From Acinetobacter pittii ANC 4050 (GTDB lineage: Bacteria; Pseudomonadota; Gammaproteobacteria; Pseudomonadales; Moraxellaceae): a stretch of DNA of 64,000 bases. The stretch lies in contig NZ_KB976987.1 in the NCBI RefSeq assembly GCF_000399685.1, forward strand, positions 3,329,943 to 3,393,942, read 5' to 3'. How positions within the stretch are numbered: position 1 is the first letter of the stretch; each line of letters begins with the position of its first letter. Below, one piece after another: positions 44,339 to 56,718 of the stretch. Position numbers and translations under genes: made by a program. The notes under the pieces are model-generated. The model searched no databases. It was not told the origin of the DNA and was given only the letters and a program-made list of their open reading frames with translations.

Positions 44339-46504
44339 ATGAATCACGTATTCAGTCAGTTTTCTATGGGGGCTGTAGCGGTTGCAATTATGCAGGTTGC
44401 ATCTGCACAGGTCAGCATGACCAACATAGCACCGACGCAAATAGCGGGTCAGGGTACGGAAATTCGAGTGATGTTTAATGGTTTGCCGCCGCAACCACAA
44501 GCATATCAACTTGAAAATCCTTCACGCTTAATTTTAGATTTTAATAAAGCACAGCAGAATCTTACACAGACAAAAGTAGCGATTGGAACTAATGAGGCGA
44601 GCTCGGTCGATGTAAGCTCTGATGATCAGCGTTCACGTTTAACAGTAAATTTAAATGAGGCAGGTGCTTTTACTACTCGTATTGAAGGCAATACTTTTAT
44701 TTTAAAAATTAATTCAGCTCAAGCTGTAGCGAAGCCCGTACCAACAAGTGTTGTGCAACCCCAAGGTGTTTCAAATATTGGTTTCCAGCGCGGTAGTCAA
44801 GGTGAAGGCCTTATTGTTATTGACTTGCTGGGAAGTAATACCCCTGTTGATGTTCAACAACAAGGGAGTAAGGTCGTGGTGAGAACGTTAGGCTCTAAAA
44901 TTCCTACACACTTAGCTAAACGCTTAAATGTAAATGATTTTGCTACGCCTGTTTCGACAATTGAATCTTATAACGAAAAAGGCAATGGCGTTATTACGAT
45001 TCAATCTACTGGTAGCTATGAATATATGGCTTATCAGGCAGAAAATAAATTGACCATCAGCCTAAAACGTCCGCAGGACAAAAATGTAACCTCTTTATAT
45101 AAGACACCTAATTACTCTGGTAATAAGCTTTCTCTCGATTTTCAAGATATTGAAGTTCGTCGTGTTTTACAGTTACTGGCTGATTTTACTGGTATTAATA
45201 TGGTTGCGGCTGACAGCGTTCAAGGTAATATTACTTTGCGTTTAAAAGATGTTCCATGGGATCAAGCACTTGATATTATTTTAAAAACTAAAAATTTAGA
45301 TAAACGCAGAAATGGAAATGTAATTTGGATTGCTCCAGTTACAGAATTGATTAAGGCCGAAGAAGAAGAGGCAAAAGCTGTTGCACAGAGTGTGAAATTA
45401 GCGCCATTGCAAACTGAGTATATTCAACTGAAATATGCACGAGCTCAAGATATTATGAGCTTAGTTACCAAAGGCTCAAACAATAGTAATGGTTTGCAGA
45501 GTACTTCTGGTGGGGGTACTTCAACCTCAACCAATTTAAATACTGGTGTTGATAGTTTAGGTAATAATGTAGGAAGTTTGTTGAGTCCACGTGGAACAAT
45601 TACCCAAGATGACCGTACCAATACCTTAATTATTAATGATACGGCTCAGTCGATTGATCAAATTCGTAAAATGATTGATCTTTTGGATGTACAAGTTAAA
45701 CAGGTTATGGTTGAGGCACGTATTGTAAGAGCCTCTACTTCTTTTACTAAAGAACTCGGTGTTAAATGGGGCATATTATCGCAAGGGATTACCAATAATA
45801 ATAATTTGTTAGTGGGCGGTAGTGAAACAACCTTGTGGAATTTACGAGAACCTAAAAAAGATGAAACCACAGGTGGTTATAAATATACGATTGAACGCCC
45901 AGACAATTTAAATGTCGATTTAGGGGTAACTAATCCAGCTGGAAGTATTGCCTTTGGTTTGATTAGTATGTCGGATTTTATGCTTGATCTCGAACTTTCT
46001 GCACTACAAGCTGATGGCTATGGTGAGGTGATTTCCACCCCTAAAGTGATGACCGCAGATAAACAACCTGCAAAAGTTGCAACAGGTCAACAGGTTCCAT
46101 ATCAAACCACGACGAATTCTGCTGCGGGCGCTACAGCAAGTACATCATTTAAAGATGCGCTTTTAAGTTTGGATGTTACTCCGAGCATTACACCTGATGG
46201 CAAAATTCAAATGAAATTGGATATTTCAAAGGATTCTGTGGCTGGCGCGGCTCCTAATGGTGAGTTAATTCTAAATAAGAATCAGATTAATACTAATGTG
46301 CTCGTCAATAATGGTGAGACTGTTATTTTAGGAGGAGTATTTGAGCAGACGACTTCTAACTCACAAACCAAGGTTCCTTTCTTTGGAGACATTCCCGTCG
46401 TTGGACGTTTATTTAGAAAAGATGTGAAATCTGATGATAAGCAAGAGTTACTGATTTTCGTTACGCCACGAATTGTTAATGACACTTTGGTGAGAAATCA
46501 TTAA
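44339..46504 (+). CDS. pilQ: Type IV pilus secretin PilQ
   Basis: This 721-residue outer-membrane secretin forms the pore for the pilus. It has a signal peptide ending near SAQVSMTN, two AMIN domains that bind peptidoglycan (about 30-120 and 145-240), secretin N domains (SLDFQDIEVRRVLQLLADFT) and the secretin core with VATGQQVPYQ, PSITPDGKIQMKLDISK and GETVILGGVFE, ending KQELLIFVTPRIV. A Ser/Gly/Asn-rich insertion lies in the N1 region (about 375-400). It ends the pil operon proper and runs into aroK after 11 bases. Confidence 0.95.
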   Translation: MNHVFSQFSMGAVAVAIMQVASAQVSMTNIAPTQIAGQGTEIRVMFNGLPPQPQAYQLENPSRLILDFNKAQQNLTQTKVAIGTNEASSVDVSSDDQRSRLTVNLNEAGAFTTRIEGNTFILKINSAQAVAKPVPTSVVQPQGVSNIGFQRGSQGEGLIVIDLLGSNTPVDVQQQGSKVVVRTLGSKIPTHLAKRLNVNDFATPVSTIESYNEKGNGVITIQSTGSYEYMAYQAENKLTISLKRPQDKNVTSLYKTPNYSGNKLSLDFQDIEVRRVLQLLADFTGINMVAADSVQGNITLRLKDVPWDQALDIILKTKNLDKRRNGNVIWIAPVTELIKAEEEEAKAVAQSVKLAPLQTEYIQLKYARAQDIMSLVTKGSNNSNGLQSTSGGGTSTSTNLNTGVDSLGNNVGSLLSPRGTITQDDRTNTLIINDTAQSIDQIRKMIDLLDVQVKQVMVEARIVRASTSFTKELGVKWGILSQGITNNNNLLVGGSETTLWNLREPKKDETTGGYKYTIERPDNLNVDLGVTNPAGSIAFGLISMSDFMLDLELSALQADGYGEVISTPKVMTADKQPAKVATGQQVPYQTTTNSAAGATASTSFKDALLSLDVTPSITPDGKIQMKLDISKDSVAGAAPNGELILNKNQINTNVLVNNGETVILGGVFEQTTSNSQTKVPFFGDIPVVGRLFRKDVKSDDKQELLIFVTPRIVNDTLVRNH

Positions 46505-46515
46505 TATATTTTTTA

Positions 46516-47085
46516 ATGAAAGCAATTGAAATAGGTGGCGCCTTGCCAAGCAAAGCGTTTGAAACCCTGCCAAATATTTATTTGGTAGGGCCCATGGGGG
46601 CAGGAAAAACAACCGTTGGACGTCATTTAGCCGAACTATTAGGGCGTGAATTTTTAGATAGTGATCATGAAATTGAACGCAAAACAGGCGCCACTATTCC
46701 CTGGATTTTTGAGAAAGAAGGGGAAATTGGATTTCGTACTCGTGAAACCGTAGTCATAAATGAGTTGACTTCCCGTAAGGCCTTAGTATTAGCGACAGGA
46801 GGAGGGGCGATTACTCAAGCACCCAATCGCGAATTTCTAAAGCAACGTGGTATAGTTGTTTATCTGTACACCCCTGTAGAACTACAATTACAACGAACTT
46901 ATCGCGATAAAAACAGACCGTTATTACAAGTTGAAAATCCTGAACAAAAATTACGAGATTTGTTAAAAATACGTGACCCTTTATATCGTGAAGTTGCTCA
47001 TTACACGATTGAAACCAATCAGGGCGCTGCTCGTGATCTTGCTCAAAAGATTCTGCAACTTATTTTGTCCAACCCGCTAAAATAG
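46516..47085 (+). CDS. aroK: Shikimate kinase AroK
   Basis: This 189-residue cytosolic kinase phosphorylates shikimate in aromatic amino-acid synthesis. The P-loop is GPMGAGKT (25-32), the shikimate-binding segment is [16 protein letters not shown] lies near residue 95 and the lid is in YRDKNRPLL. About 18 residues precede the usual family start, so the true start could be internal, but no better ATG exists. It is in the pilQ-aroK-aroB run seen in many gammaproteobacteria. Confidence 0.94.
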   Translation: MKAIEIGGALPSKAFETLPNIYLVGPMGAGKTTVGRHLAELLGREFLDSDHEIERKTGATIPWIFEKEGEIGFRTRETVVINELTSRKALVLATGGGAITQAPNREFLKQRGIVVYLYTPVELQLQRTYRDKNRPLLQVENPEQKLRDLLKIRDPLYREVAHYTIETNQGAARDLAQKILQLILSNPLK

Positions 47086-47113
47086 CCAAACTTACTTGTG
47101 GTTTTATAAACTC

Positions 47114-48196
47114 ATGCAAACTTTACATGTTGAATTAGGCGAACGCCGTTATCCTATTTTTATTGGCAGTCAACTTGATCCTAAGCAGTTGCTTGAGCCT
47201 TATCTTCATGGTCAACAGGTTATGATCGTGAGTAACGAAACGGTTGCTCCTTTATATTTATCTCACTATCAAGAAGCTTTAAAAAGTTTGGGTAAAACTG
47301 TAGCGACTTGTATTTTGCCTGATGGTGAAAAATATAAAGATATTCAGCATTTAAATTTGATTTTTGATGCATTACTTGAAGCTGGCTTTAATCGTGATTG
47401 TACGGTTTTAGCTTTAGGCGGTGGTGTTATTGGTGATATGGCTGGCTTTGCATCGGCATGTTTCCAGCGCGGTGTTTATTTTGTTCAGGTTCCAACTACG
47501 CTCCTTTCACAAGTAGATTCAAGTGTAGGCGGTAAAACTGGTATTAACCACCCACTCGGTAAAAATATGCTAGGTGCATTTCAGCAACCTCAAGTCGTTT
47601 TAGCTGATATGGCACAACTCAATACTTTACCTGATCGAGAGTTATCGGCTGGATTATCGGAAGTCATTAAATATGCTTTATTAGGCGACGCTGATTTTCT
47701 CGTTTGGTTAGAGCAGAATATGGATGGGTTGATTGGACGGGATGCTGAGCTTTTAGCGGAAGCTGTTTATCGTTCATGTGCTCATAAAGCGCGTATTGTG
47801 GCTAATGATGAAAAAGAGCAAGGCGAACGAGCTTTACTCAACTTGGGGCATACTTTCGGCCATGCAATTGAATCTTACTTGGGTTATGGCACTTGGTTAC
47901 ATGGTGAAGCAGTAGCAACAGGTATGGTAATGGCCGCTGATTTATCACAACGCTTAGGTTGGATTTCAAGCGATGATGTAGAGCGTACAAAAAAAATTAT
48001 TCAACGCGCTAATTTGCCGATATCATGTCCAAAAATTCCATTGGATGAATTCCTTGGATATATGGCTCATGATAAAAAAGTCCTCAATGGTCAATTACGC
48101 TTAGTGTTGTTAAAGCAACTTGGTCAAGCAGTAATTACCAAAGACTTTGATGTCGAACTCATGAAACAAGCTATTTTGGCGAATCAACACGGATAA
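47114..48196 (+). CDS. aroB: 3-dehydroquinate synthase AroB
   Basis: This 360-residue NAD+ and Zn2+ dependent enzyme converts DAHP to dehydroquinate, the second step of the shikimate pathway. Motifs are [16 protein letters not shown] (NAD loop), [18 protein letters not shown], the metal-ligand region [12 protein letters not shown] and GEAVATGM. I take the ATG at 47114 ([11 protein letters not shown]), which matches family N-termini; the in-frame TTG at 47096 is less likely. It is followed by the SPOR protein after 16 bases. Confidence 0.95.
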   Translation: MQTLHVELGERRYPIFIGSQLDPKQLLEPYLHGQQVMIVSNETVAPLYLSHYQEALKSLGKTVATCILPDGEKYKDIQHLNLIFDALLEAGFNRDCTVLALGGGVIGDMAGFASACFQRGVYFVQVPTTLLSQVDSSVGGKTGINHPLGKNMLGAFQQPQVVLADMAQLNTLPDRELSAGLSEVIKYALLGDADFLVWLEQNMDGLIGRDAELLAEAVYRSCAHKARIVANDEKEQGERALLNLGHTFGHAIESYLGYGTWLHGEAVATGMVMAADLSQRLGWISSDDVERTKKIIQRANLPISCPKIPLDEFLGYMAHDKKVLNGQLRLVLLKQLGQAVITKDFDVELMKQAILANQHG

Positions 48197-48212
48197 TAAA
48201 TTAAGGTAACAC

Positions 48213-49097
48213 ATGACTGTATCACGTACACTTTGGCAGAATGTTCAACAATATATCTGGTTGGTGGGTGGTATCGTCTGCTTGTTTCTGGCCTTTATTT
48301 TCTGGGTCATGACCGATAGTAAGAAGCTAGTTGAAGTTGAAAAAGCAGCTGATGCAGATGCACCTGTGCAAATTCAGCCTGAAAAAGTAGCAACAACTGC
48401 TAATTTAGGGGCTTTAGCTGATGAAGTTAGGCCTCTTGATTTAACGACTCGTACGGTTGCTTCTGGTCAACATGAGGCAGAGTTCCGCGGTACAAAATTT
48501 ATTAATGAAAATAAGAAACAATGGACGCTTGAGCTTTTCCGTGCGTCTGATGAAGATATTATTAAAAACTTTTTAAAAAATCGTCCAGAGCGCAATAAAT
48601 TTATCTACTTCCGTTTAAGTGGAGATAAGCAATCTGAACAATATGTATTGACGTATGGCGTATTTAAACGTTCTGAAGATGCTATTCAACAATTAACTCA
48701 ACTGAATCTTGATTTGCCTGAGTCAGTTAAACCTCATCCCCAACAATTCTCGACCTATGCACCCTTAGTTAATGATTTGGGAGCGGATGAAATGAAAGGT
48801 GGAATGAGCCAAACTTATGAAGTGCGATTACGTCCAGCTGCCTTGCCTAAAATTGATGAGTCATTACTCATAGGGTCTGGCGTAGGCGGAACCGTGAATA
48901 CACAACCTAAAGTAGCTTCTCCAACAACAAACTCTACAACTCGAACAACAATTATTCGTCGAGATGCTGAGGGAAATGTAGTGGATGTGCATCAGTCTAA
49001 TTCTGGTGCAGCTGATGCGGCTAAAAAGGCTCAACAAAATCGCACGACTGAAGCTTCTACAAAAAATGCAACAAATGAGGGCACACGAGGCAATTAA
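48213..49097 (+). CDS. SPOR-domain-like membrane protein (DamX position)
   Basis: This 294-residue protein has one membrane segment (about 15-34, IWLVGGIVCLFLAFIFWV). Its middle part (about 95-185) fits a SPOR fold: QWTLELFRASDEDIIKNFL, FIYFRLSGDKQSEQYVLTYG and VFKRSEDAIQQLTQL match the strand-helix order. SPOR domains bind denuded glycan at the division septum. The C-terminus is Thr/Ala/Asn rich and likely disordered. Its place after aroB equals that of DamX in enterics and SPOR proteins in Pseudomonas, which supports a division-related role. Confidence 0.75.
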   Translation: MTVSRTLWQNVQQYIWLVGGIVCLFLAFIFWVMTDSKKLVEVEKAADADAPVQIQPEKVATTANLGALADEVRPLDLTTRTVASGQHEAEFRGTKFINENKKQWTLELFRASDEDIIKNFLKNRPERNKFIYFRLSGDKQSEQYVLTYGVFKRSEDAIQQLTQLNLDLPESVKPHPQQFSTYAPLVNDLGADEMKGGMSQTYEVRLRPAALPKIDESLLIGSGVGGTVNTQPKVASPTTNSTTRTTIIRRDAEGNVVDVHQSNSGAADAAKKAQQNRTTEASTKNATNEGTRGN

Positions 49098-49110
49098 TCA
49101 TAAGGTTGAA

Positions 49111-49129
49111 TTGCTCTATTGTGGTGCAA
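49111..49129. promoter_or_regulatory. NtrC-like site 1 upstream of gltB
   Basis: TTGCTCTATTGTGGTGCAA matches the E. coli-type NtrC site TTGCACCAACATGGTGCAA at 14 of 19 positions by my alignment, with both outer halves TTGC and GTGCAA intact. Its centre is about 162 bases before the start predicted from the sigma-54 promoter at 49256. Confidence 0.5.
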
Positions 49130-49152
49130 AAAATAAAAAACGTATATATATT

Positions 49153-49171
49153 TTGATCAACAGTGGTGCAT
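49153..49171. promoter_or_regulatory. NtrC-like site 2 upstream of gltB
   Basis: TTGATCAACAGTGGTGCAT keeps the TTG and TGGTGCA parts and matches at 12 of 19 positions. It is 42 bases, or about four helical turns, from site 1, so both would face the same side of the helix. Confidence 0.4.
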
Positions 49172-49255
49172 ATTTGGTCATTTATTAAAATGATAATCTG
49201 AATAAAACCTATCTATTTTTAACAAATATAAACACTTAACCTCTAAAAATTATAT

Positions 49256-49271
49256 TGGCATAGTTTTTGCT
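49256..49271 (+). promoter_or_regulatory. Sigma-54 promoter of gltBD
   Basis: TGGCAT, five bases and TTGCT give the invariant GG and GC pairs at the exact -24/-12 spacing. The predicted start near 49282 leaves a leader of about 270 bases before gltB. Confidence 0.7.
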
Positions 49272-49282
49272 TTATTCTTGTG

Positions 49283-49553
49283 CTTATTAATGTGCTGCAA
49301 ACTATTTTGGCGCTCTAAAGAGTGAATTCTATGCAGAGTCGTGGGGTCGGACTGCTTTAAAAGAGTGCGAAATAAGTCAAAACATTTTTCTAGCAAAAAC
49401 CAGTGTACGTAAAAATGGAACAGCGTATATTGGCTTATCAGCCCAAAATTTTTTTTTGCGAAACATTGAGCTAACTATCGTCCGTAGGCAATATCGCAGA
49501 AATAAGTTGTTTGTTTGACGCTCGAAAGAGCCTTATTGAAAGAAGGGTACGCT
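49283..49553 (+). other. Long structured 5' leader of gltB
   Basis: The leader has a hairpin CGCTC-TAAA-GAGTG at 49311-49324 and, near the ribosome site, a larger stem AATAAG (49501-49506) / CTTATT (49532-49537). The larger stem encloses GCTC-GAAA-GAGC (49520-49531) with a GNRA tetraloop. No known riboswitch is recognised. Two tiny reading frames (49331-49360 and 49415-49474) are present, without ribosome sites. Confidence 0.4.
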
Positions 49554-52500
49554 ATGCACATGCCATCGCCTAATACTGTAGCTCCCGCTCAAGGTTTATA
49601 TCAGCCTGATGAGTTTAAGGATAACTGTGGTTTTGGACTGATCGCCCATATGAAGGGTGAATCAAGTCATCATCTTGTGGAAACCGCGATTCACAGTTTA
49701 AGTTGCATGACGCACCGTGGTGGTATTGCCGCAGATGGCAAGACGGGAGATGGTTGCGGCTTACTATTGGCGATGCCAAAGCAATTTTTCCGTGATGAAG
49801 CAAAAAAACTGAGTGATATTACACTGAGTGAAATTTTTGCTGTGGGTACTGTATTTTTAAATACTGATCCAGCATTAGCGCAACATTCTAAAAATATTTT
49901 AACGAAAGAAATCGAGTCAGATGGCTTACGTGTACTGGCTTGGCGTGTTGTCCCTACAAATAACGATGCACTAGGTGAAATTGCACTTCAATCGCTTCCT
50001 GCTTTTGAACAGGTCATTGTGAACTGTCCAATGGGTGTGAATGAAGTTGAATTTAACCGTAAATTATTCTTGGCACGTCGTCGTGCAGAACAACAATTAC
50101 AAAATGATCCGTCATTCTATGTGACTACACTTTGTTCGACAGTAATTAGCTATAAAGGCTTGATGATGCCAGCTGCAATTGCTGAGTTCTATACAGACTT
50201 AGCAGATGAGCGTTTAAAATCACATATCGTGGTATTCCACCAACGCTTCTCTACCAATACATTACCGCGTTGGCCTTTGGCTCAGCCATTCCGTTATCTT
50301 GCTCATAATGGTGAAATCAACACAATTACAGCAAACCGTAACTGGGCGTTGGCGCGTACTCCTAAATTTGAAAATCCATTATTACCAGGCCTCACAGAGC
50401 TTGACCCAATCGTTAACCGTACGGGTTCAGACTCATCAAGCTTAGATAATATGCTTGAGATCTTGGTGGGTGGTGGTATGGATTTATTCCGTGCCTTACG
50501 TATGCTCGTGCCACCAGCTTGGCAAAATGTAGAAACTCTAGATGCAGATTTACGTGCTTTCTATGAGTTCAACTCTAAGCATATGGAAGCTTGGGATGGT
50601 CCAGCTGGTCTTGTTATTCAAGATGGTCGTCATGCGATTTGTATGCTTGACCGTAATGGCTTACGTCCTGCACGTTGGGTGATTACCAAAAATGATTACA
50701 TTACCTTGGCATCTGAGATTGGTGTTTGGGGATATGAGCCTGAAGATGTTATTTCTAAAGGTCGCGTAGGCCCTGGCCAAATTTTAGTAGTTGATACCCT
50801 AACAGGTAAAGTACTTGATACTAAAGATGTTAGTACGCATTTGAAAAACATGCGTCCGTACCGTGAATGGTTGCGTGACCATGCAATTCGTTTAAAAGCA
50901 AATCCAGAACTTGAAGAACAATTAGTTGATAAAGGTTTAACTGGTGATGCTTTAAAAGCAGCTCAAAAAATGTTTATGGTGACATTTGAAGAGCGCGATC
51001 AATTGTTGCGTCCAATTGCTGAAAGTGGACAAGAAGCTGTAGGTTCTATGGGTGATGATACGCCAATGGCTGTATTGTCTCGTCAAGTACGCCACGTGAC
51101 AGATTATTTCCGTCAACAGTTTGCTCAAGTAACAAACCCGCCAATTGACCCACTACGTGAGTCAATTGTAATGTCGCTCGAAACCTGTTTAGGTCGTGAG
51201 CAGAATGTATTTGAGCAAGGTCCTGAGCATGCTGATCGTATCATCATCTCTAGCCCTGTATTGTCAAATTCAAAAATGCAGCAAATCCGTAGCATTGAGC
51301 GTCCGGGTTACGAAGCAGTTGATATCAACTTAAACTATGCTGAAGAAGAAGGTTTGCAAGCTGCGATTACTCGTATCTGTGAAGAAGCGGCGCAAGCAGT
51401 TCGTGACGGCAAAACTTTAATTGTTTTAACAGATAAAAATATCCGCCAAGGTTTATTACCTGCAAACGCAGCACTTGCAACAGGTGCGGTACATCATTAC
51501 CTCATCAAAACTGGTTTACGTACTGATGCGAACATCATGGTTGAAACTGGTTTTGCACGTGATCCGCACCAATTTGCGGTATTACTTGGTTTTGGTGCAA
51601 CCGCAGTTTACCCATACCTTGCATATGACGTGATCAATGATTTGATTGCTAAAGGTGAACTTTTAGGTGATCCAATTCATGCGCAAGCAAACTTCCGTAA
51701 AGGTATTGAGAAAGGCCTATTAAAAGTTCTTTCAAAAATGGGTATCTCTACCGTTGCGTCTTACCGCGGTGGTCAGCTTTTTGAAGCAGTAGGTTTGTCA
51801 TCTGAAGTTGTTGATCAATGTTTCTTGGGCGTTCCAAGCCGTATTCAGGGCGCAACATTTGCTGACCTTGAAAAAGATCAGAAAAAATTAGCAGCAACAG
51901 CTTGGTCAAATCGTAAGCCAATTGATCAGGGTGGTTTGCTTAAATTCGTATTTGATAAAGAGTACCATGCGTTCAACCCAGATGTGATTAATGCATTACA
52001 CAAAGCTGTTCGCTCTGGTAAATACGCAGACTTTAAAGAATATGCTGAGCTGGTGAATAACCGTCCAGTAGCGACAATCCGTGACTTATTTAAGTTAAAA
52101 ACAACGAATTCAATTCCTGTTGAGCAAGTTGAATCAGTTGAAGATATCTTGCCTCGCTTTGACTCGGCAGGCATGTCTTTAGGCGCTCTTTCTCCAGAAG
52201 CACATGAAGCAATTGCAATCGCGATGAACACGATCGGTGGCCGTTCAAACTCTGGTGAAGGCGGTGAAGATCCTGTTCGTTACGGAACAATTCGTAACTC
52301 GAAAATCAAACAGATCGCATCTGGCCGTTTTGGTGTAACTCCTGCATACCTAACTTCTGCTGAAGTATTGCAAATTAAAGTTGCTCAAGGTGCAAAACCA
52401 GGTGAGGGTGGACAGTTACCAGGTGGTAAAGTAAATGGCTTAATCGCGCGTTTACGTTACTCGGTACCAGGTGTAACGCTAATTTCACCTCCGCCACACC

Positions 52501-54035
52501 ACGACATTTACTCAATTGAAGATTTGTCTCAGTTAATTTTTGACTTGAAACAAGTTAACCCGAAAGCAATGGTATCTGTGAAATTGGTATCTGAACCGGG
52601 TGTGGGAACAATTGCAGCAGGTGTTGCTAAGGCATATGCGGACTTCATTACCATTTCTGGTTATGACGGTGGTACGGCGGCATCTCCACTTTCTTCAATT
52701 CACCATGCGGGTTCTCCATGGGAATTGGGTCTTAGTGAGGCGCATCAAGCACTTCGTGTAAACGACTTGCGCGGAAAAGTACGTGTACAAACTGATGGTG
52801 GTTTAAAAACTGGTCTTGATGTGATCAAGGCAGCAATTTTAGGTGCGGAAAGTTTCGGCTTTGGTTCAACACCAATGATCGCTTTAGGTTGTAAATACCT
52901 CCGTATCTGTCACTTAAACAACTGTGCAACTGGTGTTGCAACTCAACAAGATCATTTACGTCAAGAACACTACATTGGCGAGCCAGAAATGCTCATCAAC
53001 TTCTTCCACTTTATTGCGGAAGAAACGCGTGAATGGTTGGCTGCTTTAGGTGTTTCTTCGTTGAAAGACTTAATTGGTCGTGTTGATTTACTTGAAGTAT
53101 TACCGGGCGAAACTGAAAAGCATGCTCACCTTGATTTAAGTGCGTTATTAACTTCACATCCTTCTGCTGAAGGTAAAGCGCAATACTGTCAAGTAGAAGG
53201 TAATGCACCATTTGATAAAGGCGTTTTAGCTGAGAAAATGGTTGCTGAAATACTTCCTGCAATTGAATCAAGTGCAGGTGGTCAGTTCAACTTCAAGGTC
53301 GTGAACTGTGACCGTTCGATCGGTGCTCGTGTATCAGGTGAAATTGCTCGTCGCTATGGCAACTTGGGTATGGAAGCACATCCGGTTGTAATGAACTTAA
53401 CTGGTACGGCTGGTCAGTCTCTTGGGGTTTGGAATGCTGGTGGTTTACATATCCGTCTTGAGGGTGATGCAAACGACTACGTAGGTAAAGGTATGGCTGG
53501 TGGTCGTATTTCGATTTTCCCACCACAAGGTTCGCCTTTCCAAACACAAAATACGGCAATTATTGGTAATACCTGTTTGTATGGCGCAACTGGCGGTAAG
53601 CTTTTTGCAGCAGGTACAGCGGGTGAGCGTTTTGCAGTTCGTAACTCTGGTGCATTTGCTGTAATCGAAGGTGCCGGTGATCACTGTTGTGAATATATGA
53701 CAGGTGGTGTTGTGACTGTACTTGGTAAAGTAGGCCATAACTTTGGTGCGGGCATGACTGGTGGTTTTGCTTATGTACTTGACCTTGATAATGACTTCGT
53801 AGATTACTACAACCACGAGTTGATTGATTTAAATCGTATTTCAACAGAATCTATGGAAGATCATAAAGAGTTCTTGTTGCGTATTATCGATGAGCACATT
53901 AAAGAAACTGGTAGTGCTTGGGCTTATAAAATCCGCAATGAGTTCGATTTCTACAGCCGTAAATTCTGGCTTGTGAAACCAAAAGCTGCTAATTTGCAAA
54001 CGCTTTTGAAAACAACACAAGCTGACCCACAATAA
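49554..54035 (+). CDS. gltB: Glutamate synthase (NADPH) large subunit
   Basis: This 1493-residue cytosolic enzyme joins the amide of glutamine to 2-oxoglutarate to give two glutamates. The class II glutaminase domain begins at Cys25 ([12 protein letters not shown]) after a 24-residue propeptide that must be removed. The central domain precedes the FMN-binding synthase barrel (about 850-1230), and the 3Fe-4S cluster cysteines are C1113-x5-C1119-x4-C1124. The C-terminal GXG repeats ([24 protein letters not shown]) form a beta helix. I use the ATG at 49554, with AAGGG upstream; the start at 49515 lies inside the structured leader. It works with GltD, encoded 69 bases downstream. Confidence 0.96.
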   Translation: MHMPSPNTVAPAQGLYQPDEFKDNCGFGLIAHMKGESSHHLVETAIHSLSCMTHRGGIAADGKTGDGCGLLLAMPKQFFRDEAKKLSDITLSEIFAVGTVFLNTDPALAQHSKNILTKEIESDGLRVLAWRVVPTNNDALGEIALQSLPAFEQVIVNCPMGVNEVEFNRKLFLARRRAEQQLQNDPSFYVTTLCSTVISYKGLMMPAAIAEFYTDLADERLKSHIVVFHQRFSTNTLPRWPLAQPFRYLAHNGEINTITANRNWALARTPKFENPLLPGLTELDPIVNRTGSDSSSLDNMLEILVGGGMDLFRALRMLVPPAWQNVETLDADLRAFYEFNSKHMEAWDGPAGLVIQDGRHAICMLDRNGLRPARWVITKNDYITLASEIGVWGYEPEDVISKGRVGPGQILVVDTLTGKVLDTKDVSTHLKNMRPYREWLRDHAIRLKANPELEEQLVDKGLTGDALKAAQKMFMVTFEERDQLLRPIAESGQEAVGSMGDDTPMAVLSRQVRHVTDYFRQQFAQVTNPPIDPLRESIVMSLETCLGREQNVFEQGPEHADRIIISSPVLSNSKMQQIRSIERPGYEAVDINLNYAEEEGLQAAITRICEEAAQAVRDGKTLIVLTDKNIRQGLLPANAALATGAVHHYLIKTGLRTDANIMVETGFARDPHQFAVLLGFGATAVYPYLAYDVINDLIAKGELLGDPIHAQANFRKGIEKGLLKVLSKMGISTVASYRGGQLFEAVGLSSEVVDQCFLGVPSRIQGATFADLEKDQKKLAATAWSNRKPIDQGGLLKFVFDKEYHAFNPDVINALHKAVRSGKYADFKEYAELVNNRPVATIRDLFKLKTTNSIPVEQVESVEDILPRFDSAGMSLGALSPEAHEAIAIAMNTIGGRSNSGEGGEDPVRYGTIRNSKIKQIASGRFGVTPAYLTSAEVLQIKVAQGAKPGEGGQLPGGKVNGLIARLRYSVPGVTLISPPPHHDIYSIEDLSQLIFDLKQVNPKAMVSVKLVSEPGVGTIAAGVAKAYADFITISGYDGGTAASPLSSIHHAGSPWELGLSEAHQALRVNDLRGKVRVQTDGGLKTGLDVIKAAILGAESFGFGSTPMIALGCKYLRICHLNNCATGVATQQDHLRQEHYIGEPEMLINFFHFIAEETREWLAALGVSSLKDLIGRVDLLEVLPGETEKHAHLDLSALLTSHPSAEGKAQYCQVEGNAPFDKGVLAEKMVAEILPAIESSAGGQFNFKVVNCDRSIGARVSGEIARRYGNLGMEAHPVVMNLTGTAGQSLGVWNAGGLHIRLEGDANDYVGKGMAGGRISIFPPQGSPFQTQNTAIIGNTCLYGATGGKLFAAGTAGERFAVRNSGAFAVIEGAGDHCCEYMTGGVVTVLGKVGHNFGAGMTGGFAYVLDLDNDFVDYYNHELIDLNRISTESMEDHKEFLLRIIDEHIKETGSAWAYKIRNEFDFYSRKFWLVKPKAANLQTLLKTTQADPQ

Positions 54036-55526
<1,491 letters not shown>

Positions 55527-55549
55527 TAAGGCCATTTGTTAAAAGACTA

Positions 55550-55580
55550 AAAAAAGCCTACTTAAAAGTAGGCTTTTTTT
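55550..55580 (+). terminator. Terminator of gltBD
   Basis: Stem AAGCCTACTT / AGTAGGCTT, loop AAA and a T-run, 23 bases after the gltD stop. Confidence 0.9.
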
Positions 55581-55701
55581 ATTATCTACCATTAATCAGT
55601 TTGATGTTTTTGGCAAATACAATAAGCTTTTTCGCCCTTTTTAGCTTTTTAGGCTCGCGACATACTTGAAACTTCCTTTTTCAATACAATAGGTGTTGAA
55701 T

Positions 55702-56589
55702 ATGAACATCGCAGGTATGACGGCAGAAAAATCATATTTAAATCGTCGAAAAGCGTTGGGTATTACAGTACGTCGTCTTGAGTTTAATCCGAAAGCGATT
55801 AAACGGCACTATTTTGCAAAATCGCCCCTCATGTCTCATTTTTTAACTGCACTCTCGTCAACGTTTCCGGTAGGAGAGCAATTTTTCGTAAATAGCGTAC
55901 GTAATGTTCGCGATAAAGTTTCAGACTCTCAACTACAAGCACAAATTGCGGCTTTTATTGGACAAGAGGCCATGCATTCCAAAGCACATGGCGAGTTTAA
56001 TGAAGCTTGGCGACGTGATGATTATAATCTGGACAGTTTTCAAAATTGGCTAAATCAGCGCGATAAATATTTAAGAACAATTTCACCTAAGCTGCAATTG
56101 GCATTGACCTGTGCGTTTGAGCATTTCACTGCTTTACTTGGGGGATATATATTGCAGCATCCAGAGCTATTAAGAACGCTAGATGAAGATGCGCTAAAAC
56201 TTTGGGTATGGCATGCGATTGAAGAAATTGAACACCGTTCGGTTGCATTTGATGTCTATCAACATGTATATGGTGATGATCGTATCCGACGTTTATTGAT
56301 GCGTAGTGTCACTACAGGATTTGCGAGTCTCGCTTTTTATGGGACAACGCGTTTATTTTGGCAAGATAAATGGAACAGCTTACCTAAAATTGGAGGTAAT
56401 CTATTTGGATTGTATTTGTTAATGAAGATGCTTGTTCAGTTAATGCCAGAATACTTTGCATATTACAAAAAAGACTTTCATCCGAATCAAAAAGATTATG
56501 GCAGGATGGTTAATTACTGGAAAAGCTCTTTAGCAGAAGAATATCAAATGGCAAGTTTTGAACAAGAAAAAGATCAGCGATTGAGCTAG
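55702..56589 (+). CDS. PF10118-type metal-dependent hydrolase-like protein
   Basis: This 295-residue protein has no signal peptide. The segments VRRLEFNPKAIKRHYFAKSP, FIGQEAMHSKAHGEFN and AWHAIEEIEHRSVAFDVY place it in the family annotated as predicted metal-dependent hydrolase (PF10118). The E-x2-H pairs in QEAMHSKAH and EEIEHR look like a ferritin-like di-iron site, so an oxygen-using role is more plausible than hydrolysis. A hydrophobic stretch (about 220-250) may touch the membrane. The ATG at 55702 has AGGTG upstream; GTG 55693 is an alternative. It is a single gene with its own terminator. Confidence 0.8.
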   Translation: MNIAGMTAEKSYLNRRKALGITVRRLEFNPKAIKRHYFAKSPLMSHFLTALSSTFPVGEQFFVNSVRNVRDKVSDSQLQAQIAAFIGQEAMHSKAHGEFNEAWRRDDYNLDSFQNWLNQRDKYLRTISPKLQLALTCAFEHFTALLGGYILQHPELLRTLDEDALKLWVWHAIEEIEHRSVAFDVYQHVYGDDRIRRLLMRSVTTGFASLAFYGTTRLFWQDKWNSLPKIGGNLFGLYLLMKMLVQLMPEYFAYYKKDFHPNQKDYGRMVNYWKSSLAEEYQMASFEQEKDQRLS

Positions 56590-56594
56590 TAAAT

Positions 56595-56619
56595 AACCGG
56601 ATCTAAAATCCGGTTTTTT
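56595..56619 (+). terminator. Terminator after the PF10118-type gene
   Basis: AACCGGAT / ATCCGGTT with a CTAAA loop followed by TTTT, a few bases after the stop codon. Confidence 0.87.
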
Positions 56620-56718
56620 AAAATCAATAAAATAAAAGCAACACAATAATGCCAAAATCATCATACAATCAGGCAAAGAGGTTAAAAATATAAAGAAAAA
56701 CTTGAGGATAATGTGACG

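Noticed and set aside
49331..49474. Two tiny reading frames in the gltB leader as leader peptides
   Set aside because: They have 9 and 19 codons, no ribosome sites and no runs of Gln or Glu codons as would be expected for attenuation.
49515..49553. A longer gltB start at TTG 49515
   Set aside because: It lies within the leader hairpin and lengthens the propeptide; ATG 49554 has AAGGG upstream and puts the nucleophile at Cys25.
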